Source: Fratercula arctica (taxonomy: Eukaryota > Chordata > Aves > Charadriiformes > Alcidae). Taken from it: a stretch of 64,000 bases of DNA. Within the stretch, counting starts at the first letter, position 1. Each line of letters begins with the position of its first letter. The notes beneath the pieces were generated by a model. That model did not search any database. It saw nothing but the letters and a program-made list of their open reading frames with translations, and was not told where the DNA came from. The stretch covers positions 21,796,389 through 21,860,388 of the forward strand of contig CANTUZ010000005.1 of NCBI GenBank assembly GCA_947846985.1. The letters are read 5' to 3'. This document shows, in pieces, positions 41,531 through 51,461 of this stretch. Position numbers and translations under genes: made by a program.

Positions 41531-42635
41531 TGCTTTCCTTTGGCACATAGGCACAAGCCCAGTGTCCTCACGGTGCCTCTGGCATTCCATGAGCGATGCA
41601 GAGGGACGTGATGAGATTGAAGGAGGCAACCCTTTATTTTAGGACTTTTGTGTACTAATTCTGGATCTACGGATTTTTAAGCCTTCTCTCCAGTTATTAA
41701 CGTCATCAAAAAAATCTAATATAAATGCATGATTTTCATTCTTTCCAAACACAGAACAAAAATAGTTGCTGAACGCTCCTTTGTCTGTATCACAAACATT
41801 TTTCTTACCTCTGGATAGTAATGAACTGATGAGGTTGCTAGAATTTTTTCACTAACTTTATCCTCAGCAATTCCCAGTCTCCGTGGATTCCTCTAATTTA
41901 TTTCATTTTTCTTACCCGTTTGTCGTTGTACTCACAACATACAGCAATTTCTGTTAATGTTTTAAACTGTAGCCCAGCGGTTTAGAAACTTTCAGAAATA
42001 TGTAGTTTTCGACTCCCTCTGGTGGTCTGATAACGTGGTTGGCAAGTGGTTTAACTGCTAATACTGACAGCAACGATGAAAATGTTTGAATGCAGTATAA
42101 CACTGTAGATGCTTCAAAGAAAATGCAAAGCTTTTCTTCTATGTAACAATTCAATATATTTCAAGGGACTGAACTGAGGAACTAAAGAAGAGATTTAACT
42201 CAACTGCTGCACTCAGTAAATGCAATGTAAGAAATACTTGATCTTCATCTTCTCTTAAGTGGTCACAGAAGTGCAGTTTGAAACAGCAATTATGTGAAGC
42301 CAGTGATTCCTGTGTAGACAGAAACTGATCTGGGAATAAAACCTAAGTATTATTTTAGCCAATAATGTAATGAAATCAAACAATTGTGCTACAGAGAGAA
42401 GAGCTGCGGCTATTGCTTTGCTAGCTAAAGAGACTCCATTCACATGTAAGAGGAGGTTCATATTTACTAAACTCTAGTTTCATTTCCTAACATGTAATAG
42501 GCATCTTATTTTTACCCTTAAGAAACAGTTAAGAATGGTACATGGCTTATTTTCTGTGCTGATGAAACAAAAGGAACTGAAAAGCAGGGGGATAATTAAA
42601 GTGTAAGAAGCTTGCATCTTTCTGAACATACATAA

Positions 42636-42777
42636 TTTTTTTTTTTTTTTTTTTTAAATCCAGATTAGTTCTGTCCTGGACACTTTTTGCATAAATGAGT
42701 CACAAGAATAGGAAAATGTGTTTGCCATTGAGGTTCAATTTGTCTAGGAAGATTTTCTTTTTTTTTTTTTTTTTTTT
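42636..42777 (+). repeat. Paired T20 tracts
   Basis: T20 at 42636-42655 and T20 at 42758-42777, separated by 102 bases. No retrotransposon body is recognisable beside either, so they are listed as simple repeats. Confidence 0.9.
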
Positions 42778-43291
42778 AAAATTTAAGGAAGAGTTTAAGC
42801 TACAATCTGGATCACATCTAGAAATTAGCTGTATGATGTCTATCAGTTTTGTTATTGTGCAAAGACAGTGCGGAGACCCTCTTTACCTGCTGCCCTACGG
42901 GCATCACTGTGTGGGAGAACAGTTTGAAATACAGCAGGACAGAGTGTAACACGATGGAAGACCCACGATTAGACTTTATCTTGGCTCTTCCCTGAATTTA
43001 AAAGTACCCAACAAATTTATTTGAAATCCTTAGACCTTGCAACTAGACCAAGAAGCTTTACACCAGCACAATAAGCATGAGAAAGAGCAAACTATGTTAT
43101 TTTTCTTCCCATTTTGCTTCCTGTTAGTTACTACATGTTAATAAAGGATAGCCACTTTACTGGCGATATAGCTTTGTAAAAATACAGTTGTGGAACAAGT
43201 AGCAATTCAGATATAAGTACTCACATCTATTCAGCCTATAGACACCTGTGAGGTGCTTTTTTCAGTTCTGGGAGGTGACATTTTGTTATTC

Positions 43292-43312
43292 TTTTTTTTT
43301 TTTTTTTTTTTT
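43292..43312 (+). repeat. T21 tract
   Basis: Twenty-one T bases between ttgttattc and gtatgcg. No adjoining element is recognised. Confidence 0.9.
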
Positions 43313-44488
43313 GTATGCGTTTCTCACACAGAGGATATTTCCAGAAACAGTATGACAGTTTTAAAATGCAATATGAAACATTAGGCCAAACCAATATGAT
43401 TTTAATATACATTACCGGTTGAGTGATACTCTTTTTTGCCCTTTCATTGGCAATGCTGGTTTCCATTTAGCATGAATGGGCTTGGAAAGGATCTCTTTTG
43501 GGGTCTGACTTTTGCAGCACCATTAGTCCTTAAACGTCAGATTCAGCCTATCAATAGCAATGACTGTAAGCACTGTCATTTATTAAAGACTAAAAATTAA
43601 CGTCAAGGGGTTTCATACAATAGTGAAAAATACGTATTTGCCTGATTGTACAGGCATACATTCCTCTTTAAGTATCAGTTGTACTGCCCGTTATTTGGCA
43701 AGTGCAGTATGAATTGAATCAGTTTGAAAGCAACAAACTACAAAATCAAAAGTCCATTGTGAAGAAAAAACAATGCTTTGCAGGTTCCTGGGTTTTCCTG
43801 AATTGTTTTGTGTCTGATTTTAACTTTCAAACAGCAGTAAAGGCTTAATGGTTTACAAAATAGTGTACGTTCACAGATGTAACTATTTTATCTTTGAGAA
43901 AATGAACTCATCTAAGTACAAAACCTTGAAATGTTGAAATATTTTGATAAAGCATATTTAACTTCTTATATGACTGTATTCCTTGCTATGAGGCGGGGGT
44001 GGCAGGTTTTATAATGTGTATGTCGTGAAACTATTGATTTTGTGGATGCCGTTCAGTCTCACTGTTCTTCCGTTTAAACTTCATTTTGATACTCTCAAGA
44101 AGGAACTAAGTGTCACCGTGAAATAATTTTCTCTTACAATTTTCATATGGTCTGTTCTCAGTTTCGTAGAGATTACTGGCTTCAGTAAGAATGGAGAACT
44201 CTGCAGTTACCTCCTTTCACTAACAGTGTTAATGCTAACTGAGAGAAAGAGACATAGATTCCAGTAAAATTATTGCTGCTATAGTGCTTAAGAGTTGTGC
44301 TTTTCACAGTAGAGAAATTACTTCTCACATTAATGCATTTTGGCCTGAAAATTTTTGCACTTCTCATTTGAGAAAATGGCAGATGGTAGTGGAAGTTGAA
44401 CATGATTGCTTTAAAATACAAACAATATTTGAATTGCATCCCTGATCACTTGCATTAGAATATGTTTAACATCTTGATAGACATTAAG

Positions 44489-44816
44489 ATGGGGCCTACA
44501 GGAAGGATGGGGAGGGACTCTTTATCGGGGAGTGTAATGATAGGACAAGGGGTAACGGCCTCAAACTGAGAGAGGGGAGATTTAGATTGGATATCAGGAA
44601 GAAATTCTTTACTGTGAGGGTGGTGAGACACTGGAACAGGCTGCCCAGGGAAGCTGTGGCTGCCCCATCCCTGGAGGTGTTGAAGGCCAGGCTGGATGGG
44701 GCTTTGAGCAACCTGGTCTGGTGGGAGGTGTCCCTGCCCATGGCAGGGGGGCTGGAACTAGATGACCGTTAAGGTCCCTTCCAACCCAAACCATTCTGTG
44801 TGTGATTCTGTGTGTG
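44489..44816 (+). mobile_element. CR1 LINE, 3' end
   Basis: About 330 bases of CR1: caggaagaaattctttactg, ggtggtgagacactggaaca, ggctgcccagggaagctgtg and ggtcccttccaacccaaacc, ending in attctgtgtgtgattctgtg. It is close in sequence to the copy at 46893, so both probably belong to the same, relatively young subfamily. Confidence 0.94.
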
Positions 44817-45300
44817 CGATTAATATGTTGATTTGAATTGAAAGGTAAGAAATTGGTGAAATAAGGATTTGTGCTGAGGAAGACTTATTTTTGACTTTTT
44901 AATTCTATTTTGCATTTTGTGGAGATAAAATATGGACTTTTGTGCTGTCTTCTGTAACACTGTATTTCCCTCAAAATCATTGTCTTTCTGTGGTGTATGC
45001 TATAGAACCTCTGAGGAAGAAAATAGTTTTAATGATCAGCACTGTGATTATCAGCTTCGTACAAACCCTACTTGGAAAAAACCCCAAATCATTGGCCAGT
45101 GTGCCAGACTAAAACCAGAGTAGTAGATAAACTTGTGTATTAAACACTTTTTCTGTAAATAGTGAAACAACACTTGCCATTAAGCGTTGATAGCCTTTGA
45201 CACAAATTGAATGATAAGCTTTGACTAGCTTGTTCTTTCAAGGGCCTCCATACCAGGGAGCTGACTTCAGCAAAGCTGTCATGAAAATACAGTTTTAAAC

Positions 45301-45337
45301 TTTTTTTTTCTTTTTCTTTTTTTTTTTTTTTTTTTTT
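45301..45337 (+). repeat. T-rich tract (T9-C-T5-C-T21)
   Basis: A 37-base T tract broken by two C bases. It is the fourth long T tract within 2.7 kb. Confidence 0.9.
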
Positions 45338-46892
45338 AAGAATAAAGGAAAGCTAGAACAAAGTTGAGGTTTGGTTCCTCCCCTGCCACTTCAGCAGTGA
45401 ATGTTATTTGCCTAAGAAGCCAAAAACTCAGTCTAGAGTAAAACCCAGAGATATTCTCAGTTTGCTTTTGTTTTCTTTTGTTCATGTGAGTTCCTACCAT
45501 TCGATTTGAATATGTTACCTTTAAAAATACAAGTACTTTTTAAATTGGTTTTTCTGATTCCTTATTATAGAATGTTAAATACCTTTATACAGATTAAAGC
45601 ATTACTTTATTTAAGTCAGTTTATATTCTCCATAAGGTTTACATTTTTAACAGTTTAAACCCCCATCACTTCTATTTGTCATAGTTCTGTATAGAGTACT
45701 AATGCAGAAAACTTCTTTATCAGGTTTATTTTCAGGTTACCAGAAGTATCAGAATTACCGTATCAGTGTGTTCCTGTGTACTGAAGGTTCCTGTTTATTC
45801 ATACCAACCTCATGAAATTGCACTGAAAACTGAACAAACCATTATTTCTCTTGTTGCCGTCCGTGCATTTGAGGGGATTGGAGTGGGAGAGATGGCATAA
45901 GGCAAATGGATGACCAGTACGTATTAGTTATTTTTCCTGCATTTAAGTTTTCCATCGGTTTCAGAGACCTGGTATCTCTCCGTATCTTCCAGCCTAGTCA
46001 GCTACCTCACCTTGCAAGCAGACTTCCTATTTTTGGCAACCTGCAGGTATGCTTCAGTCTGTGCCAACAGTTTACTAAATAGGCCATTTCCAGAAACCGA
46101 CACTTTGTTTCAGCTTGTAAAAGTAAGTGGCAATTGACAAAATATGCAGGATCTTCTTTTCTATACGTTTTTATGCTGCTCATTCCAGATCTATTATTGT
46201 ATAAAATTATGGGTCATCCACAATGGAACCTTCTCAGAGCGGTCTTAGGTGTATGAAGCTTCATCAGTGTTAAAACAGAATTCCTAATTGTTCCAATGCA
46301 TTTCAACATATACCAGTTCCTTTTGCACAGATGTCTCGCTTCATAAATAGTAGCTATTAAGATAATAAACCTGATGAACTGTTATGTAAATATTTTAATA
46401 CTACTCTTTCGCTGGTAGCTTTTACTGAAATGATGTGATCAGTGCTAACAATGTGTTAAAATTGTTGTGAATAAATATGAATAATCTTCATAAGCAAATT
46501 AACTCTTTTCCAAAGTTGAAATTTTAGTTTTTCATAGTCTTATGTGTGAAAGAACTAGTAGTTATGGTATCAAGGATTTTTAATTTCCTGCCTCATTTTT
46601 AATTTAATCGTCTTATCTCTCCAGTAAAACACCATGCCATAACCAGTTTCATGTTCTCTGGATCTTCTAAAACCTCAGGTAAGCAAAAAATGCTTTATCA
46701 CATATTTCTCCTTTTGCTTCTGTTACAGTATTAAATCTTCTCTCCGCTCCTACTGTATTCCAATGGATTTCTTAAATACTCTTACGTTCTGCTACTGTTT
46801 CTATTTCACTTTTTAAAATCTGAAGTATACTTTTTTTGAAATTGTACTGTAACCTTGAAAGTGCTGTAACAAGACACTTGCAGATTACAGTA

Positions 46893-47088
46893 TCTGGGTG
46901 GTGAGGCGCTGGAACAGGTTGCCCAGAGAAGCTGTGGCTGCCCCATCCCTGGCAGTGTTCAAGGCCAGGCTGGATGGGGCTTTGATCAGCCTGGTCTAGT
47001 GGGAGGTGTCCCTGCCCATGGCAGCGGGGTTGGAACTAGGTGATCTTTAAGGTCCCTTCCAACCCGAACCATTCTATGATTCGATGAA
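46893..47088 (+). mobile_element. CR1 LINE 3' end beside the TTC7B promoter
   Basis: About 195 bases: ggtgaggcgctggaacaggt, agaagctgtggctgccccat, gtgggaggtgtccctgccca and ggtcccttccaacccgaacc, ending attctatgattcgatga. It stops roughly 50 bases before the GC-rich CpG island and about 440 bases before the TTC7B start codon. It could lie in or next to the promoter. Confidence 0.94.
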
Positions 47089-47135
47089 TTTTCCTCTTTT
47101 TCCCCTCTCTGTGTGTAATTGGGCACATCGTTTTA

Positions 47136-47960
47136 AAGGCGCAGTTCCTGCCGGTGGCCGCAGGGGCCCGGCTGCACCGGCCCTGCTCCCAGCGGCACCA
47201 CCAGCAGCGCGGCTCTTCCTTCTGTCCCCTCCGTGCCTCAGGCCGCTCCGGATCCGGGCCCAGCCCCTGCCGCGGAGCGGGCGGGTCCCTGCCGCCGCCG
47301 CGCTGCCGGGCCGCCCCCGCCCCTCCCTCGCCCGGCCCCGCCCCGCGCTGCGCCGCCGCTGCCCGCCAGGTGGCGCCGCTCCCGCCGCTCGGCCGCCAGC
47401 GCGGCGCGGGCCGCGGCCCTCGAGTTCCGCCGATCCAGTCACCGCCGCCGTCGTCCTTTCCCCACCTTCCCCTTCCCGCCGCCCCGGCCCCTTCCCCCGC
47501 TGGGGCCCTTCGGCCCGGCCCGGCCATGGCCACAAAGAAGGCGGGCTCGCGGCTGGAGACGGAGATCGAGCGGTGCCGCTCGGAGTGCCAGTGGGAGCGG
47601 ATCCCCGAGCTCGTCAAGCAGCTCTCGGCCAAGCTCATCGCTAACGGTGCGGCGCGGGGCGGGAGGCGGCAGGCCGCGGCGGAGGGCCCGCGGGGGGCGG
47701 CCGGCGGTGCTCCGGGCCGGCAGGTGCAGCCGGGCGGGCCGGCGTGAGGGGCCTGCGGGCCGCCCCGGGGAGGCGGCGGGGCGGTGGAGGCCGCTGGAGG
47801 GGCGGGGAGCGGAGCGGGTCGGGGCGGCGCGGCTGGGAAATGGGCCCCGGGCGGTGAGCTGGGGCACTCGCCCCCCGGCTTGAGCACCCCGCCGAGGTCC
47901 GAGGGAGACCGCGTTTGGCCTCGCCGGCAGCGGGGCCCTGCGGATTTACGTCCTGAACTG
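47136..47960 (+). promoter_or_regulatory. TTC7B: CpG-island promoter of TTC7B
   Basis: Base composition changes abruptly from AT-rich to very GC- and CpG-rich, then returns to AT-rich after about 48 kb. GC boxes are visible (ccgcccccgcccctcc at 47311-47326; ggccccgccccgcg at 47334-47347). There is no good TATA box: ttttaaagg at 47131-47139 is the closest. Dispersed initiation is typical of such islands. The island covers the putative 5' UTR, exon 1 and the start of intron 1. Confidence 0.9.
47526..47646 (+). CDS. TTC7B: TTC7B exon 1 (N-terminal coding exon)
   Basis: TTC7B is a TPR-repeat scaffold that, with EFR3 and hyccin/FAM126, holds PI4KA at the plasma membrane for PI4P synthesis. The exon encodes MATKKAGSRLETEIERCRSE and then CQWERIPELVKQLSAKLIAN plus one base of the next codon. 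I recognise this as the TTC7B N-terminus; TTC7A is more divergent there. The start ATG has a strong context (G at -3, G at +4). The donor is aacg|gtgcgg at 47647. The remaining roughly 800 residues, including the TPRs, lie beyond the window. In-frame GTG/CTG codons continue upstream in the GC-rich leader, but with no ATG. Confidence 0.95.
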
Positions 47961-50606
47961 CTGAGCGGTCCCATGGTTTACCGTGAGCGTTGCAGTTTTG
48001 CAGGCACGCGCATGCTGACAGCGTGCGGAAAGCCCGAAGTGTCCTTCTGCCCACAGACGCAGTGCCCGTACACGGCGTGTTGTATGAAGGCGTCTGTCCT
48101 TCATCTTATAAACGTACCTCAGCGATACAGTTGCACCTTCATTTATTTTCTTCTAAAAGCTGTGAATGGTTTGCTTGGTCCCTTATTTCTTATATCACAA
48201 ACTTTTAAATGTTTAGCTGAAGGAGGTGAGCAGCAGTGCTTCGTTCTGAGGTTTGGAAGTGCCTAATGAACACGGGAGCTGCAGAGAAGTTCTCCCTGGC
48301 ATGGATGCTTTCGTTCTGTGCGTGAGAAAAGACGTGAGGGTGGTGTCTGTCTCTCTGGGCTCACTCATTTGCTCGAGGTGGACCTGGAGGTATTTTTAGA
48401 GAGAAATCAAGTAAATTCAGAGGTGATAAATTAACACAGAGAGAAGATGAGGTATATGATTGGCATCACTGGGAGTGTATTGTGAAGTCAGTGATAGCTT
48501 TGCACGTTTAGGCAGGGAAGAAAACTGCTTGATTTAGATCTGTAGAAATACAAATAGAGGAAAAGTCTGAATCGAAGTAAAGAGAAGAGAGAGAATTTAA
48601 GAATAGATGGATGAGTACTAGATAGCCTTACATGCACTGGCCTTAAGAACAACTGGGTGGTGATCCTGAAACACACTGGTATTACACTAACTAAAACTAA
48701 ACACAAGTGAAAAGGTGGAAGGTATTATGTTTAGTTTAAGGACACGCTTCATTGAGTTATAGACCATGAACTAGTTAGAGATCAATTGAAGCAAAGGCAA
48801 ATGTTTTTTGGCTGTCTGGTTGAGCAGCATGATCATCATAGTTTTAAGATGTTCTAAAGTATTTCAGACAGGTAGGGAAAGCCAGGCAGAAAATGTTATT
48901 GACAGTTTGACTTAAAATTCTTTGACCTGGGTATTTTTAACTGAACTGAATCAGAGAAGATTATGTAGTCTGCATAACTTTACGCTTCAGTGATTTTCCT
49001 ATTATGGTATCTTCTAGATTCTGTACCAGCCAAAATACAAATTATTGGAGCATTTCCTGATCTTTAAAACATGGGAAAGTATCATATGTAGATTTTATCT
49101 CTTTCTGACAGTACAGGAATGATTAAATCAATGTCCACAGCTTCCAAGTTCTAGCTAATTGAGAACACCATCAGTAAGCTAAGCGACCATATGGAACTCT
49201 TCTTTCAGTGGTGGAGTAACGAAGGAAGAGAGTAATTTATTTAATGAAATACGTGGCCCTGCTCTTGAGAGAGTCTAAACCTGTAAGTTTGCGTTCTAGA
49301 TCGTGGTGTACCTGGCAGGTTGCAGGCCAAGGTTATCAGCTAGTGAGACTGTAAAGAGGCAGTGCCTCTGTTCCACCCGTGACGAGAGGTATGAGCTGAA
49401 AGGCGCTCCGGTGCACGTCCCTGTTGTTAGTTAATCTGAAGCAATTACTTGAAGAAAAAGTACTCAGAACTTTACTGCTTCCTTCTGTAGTAATGTTCAG
49501 TTTTACAAATCAGCTAGGGAATGGATAACAAAAGATCTGTTTTTTGGCTGAATGTGGAACAATATGTAGTAGGAATGATTTAAAAGCATGAGAAGAGGGA
49601 AAAGAGGGAGAGGATCTTCATTCTGTCTGCATATTGGTGTGTAGGGAATTGGCTGTGACTCTTCAGTGCTGGAACGTTGTAACTGAGGATATCAACATTG
49701 CTAGGAACAGGGTTTATTGGTCTTTGAACACAGATGGGGAGGAATCCTTTGGGGAAGCCCTCTTGTAATCTCTTCAGTCTTGCACTGTTGCAAAAGAATA
49801 CTGTTACTTTACCAGGACTTAATTACACCTGCTGTTTGGAAGTGGGGATTAGAGAATTTGACAGAAATTTTAATGGTCCAGATTATTGTTTGGGCTGTCT
49901 TGCATTGATGTAGTATTTCCTATTATCAAGTTCCCATCCCTTGAAGCTTGCAACCCAAATTAGATGAATGAAGAAATAGCAATGACAGCTCCCAGGATAA
50001 AGGTCTGTGTAGATGCATAAGGCAATAGTTTATACTTCTGGAGAAGTGCAGCGCTTGAGAGATGCAGTATTTTGACTGAACTTGATTATTGTGTTGTTTA
50101 TTCTGTTTTGTTCTGCTGATGGAGCCTATCTACTCCCTCATAGAATTAGGAGTCTGTATAAAACCTGACAGTGGATCAAATATAAGTGACAGTTTCCGTA
50201 GGATTTTGGATGCACAAAAATGACACTAGAACCAATTTCTGTATCTGATGGATTTTTTTGAAAGGCTTTGTGAGCTTACTGAGCTTTAAGATAAAGTGGG
50301 AAGAGAAATGTTAATGGATTGGTCGCTGCCTTTGCTATTCTATTAGTCACAATTTGGATCATGGAAAATGTGTGCTCTGTGTCAAGCCTGTGACTTGCAT
50401 TGTTTTTCACAGAGGACAGATAGATGAAAGAAGGGTCTTTAACCTAACTCAGAATTGTTAGGCACTTGTCCAGTTGTATTACATTTCTGTCCTTGAGAAC
50501 CAGGGCTCAGCAGCAGTAATAAGATTCGTGCCGTGCAACACAAATCTCTGTTTGAGCTCTTGCTTCATCAGCACTCCCACAGAAGATTGGGCCAGAGCTG
50601 TGATGT

Positions 50607-50611
50607 GCAGG
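50607..50611. repeat. Left target-site duplication GCAGG
   Basis: Five bases directly before the LTR's terminal TG, identical to those directly after its terminal CA. This marks integration by a retroviral integrase. Confidence 0.85.
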
Positions 50612-51456
50612 TGTGGTGGGTTAGCCTTGGCCAACACCAAATGCTCACCCAACTGCTCGGTCTCTCCCCTTCCTTAGTGGGGCAGGGGCAGAAAATAGGA
50701 TGGGAAGACTCATAGCTTCAGATAAAGACAGGGAGATCGCTTACTAATTACTGTTGTGGGCAAAACAGGCTGGACTTGGGGAAAATTAATTTCATTTGTT
50801 ACCAGTTAAAATAGATTCAGATAGTAAGAAACAGAAAAAGAGACATGGAAGCAACACTTTTCCTTTCCCAGGCTCAGCTTCACTCCTGTGGCCCAGACTC
50901 CTCTGCTTCTTCCCCGTATGGTGCGGGGGGCAAAGGGGCGATAGTTGGTGTGAGGTGGTTTCTCTCTGCAGCTCTTTCCTTCTCATGTTTTGCCTCTGCT
51001 CTGACGTGGCTCCCCGCTGGCTGCAGTCCTTCAGGAAAAAAATCTGCTCTGGCACAGGCTCTCCATGTGCCACAGCTCCTTCAGGGCATATCCACCTGCT
51101 CCAGCGTGGGTCCTTCCCAGGCTGCGGTGGTGGATATCCGCAGTGGTGGATATCTGCTCCAGCACCTGGAGCACCTCCTCCCCCTCCTTCTGTGACCTTG
51201 GTGTTCCCTCTGCTGTTTCTCACTCCTTTTGTTCCCTCCTCCTCCTCCTCCTTCTCTCTGTGGCATTTTCTGCCCTTTCTTAAAGACACTTTCCCAGAGG
51301 TGCTGCCAGCATCGCTGAGGGGCTCAGCTGTGTCTTGCTGGGGGTCTGTTGGAGCTGGCTGGGCCTGGGACAGGGCAGCCTGTGGCCTCTTCCACAGGGG
51401 CCACCCCTAAAGCGCCCCCCACCACTGCCAGCACCTTGCCCTTTACACCCAGTACA
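50612..51456 (-). mobile_element. Solo LTR of an endogenous retrovirus (avian ERVL-like)
   Basis: This 845-base element starts TGTGGTGGG and ends CCCAGTACA on the plus strand (5'-TG..CA-3') and is flanked by GCAGG on both sides. Its minus strand reads like an LTR family I know from bird genomes: it begins tgtactgggtg, has a GA-rich stretch with repeated 'ggtgctccaggtgctggagc' type units, then a poly(A)-signal-like site and a cccaagtccagcctgttttg block. No gag, pol or env lies beside it, so it is a solo LTR left after recombination. It is antisense to TTC7B. The AATAAA position appears altered to AACAAA (50795-50800, minus). The class (5 bp duplication) is inferred. Confidence 0.88.
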
Positions 51457-51461
51457 GCAGG
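51457..51461. repeat. Right target-site duplication GCAGG
   Basis: The partner of the copy at 50607. The exact match at both termini supports the LTR boundaries and one insertion event. Confidence 0.85.

Larger units (their letters stand above)
33821..46892. other. RPS6KA5-TTC7B intergenic region
   Basis: I recognise no gene here. It contains a G17 run, an A/T foldback, a cluster of T20-class tracts (42.6-45.3 kb), and CR1 fragments at 41261-41530 (minus) and 44489-44816 (plus). Short frames at 35.2-38.7 kb and 40.4-40.8 kb lack start, splice or family support. Additional AATAAA hexamers at 35801, 36145 and 36411 have no obvious transcript. Confidence 0.7.

Noticed and set aside
44496..44794. 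Short frames on both strands near 44.6 kb
   Set aside because: They are translations of the CR1 3' UTR, which is non-coding. The same applies to frames at 14128-14358 and 41287-41611.
47036..47974. Minus-strand 312-codon open frame across the CpG island
   Set aside because: It overlaps CR1 and the GC-rich island and is antisense to the recognised TTC7B exon. Its Pro/Arg/Ala/Gly composition is what GC-rich non-coding DNA gives in any frame.
48004..48016. NRF1-like site (acgcgcatgctg) in TTC7B intron 1
   Set aside because: It departs from the GCGCATGCGC consensus in the second half and lies downstream of exon 1 at the island edge. Too weak to list as a site.
47784..48266. Plus-strand open frame after TTC7B exon 1
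   Set aside because: It begins in intron 1 within the CpG island, has no family resemblance, and its open length follows from GC content.
50792..51410. Overlapping 116-204 codon frames on both strands
   Set aside because: They lie wholly inside the solo LTR and are not known LTR-encoded proteins. They are frames of a GC-rich repeat.
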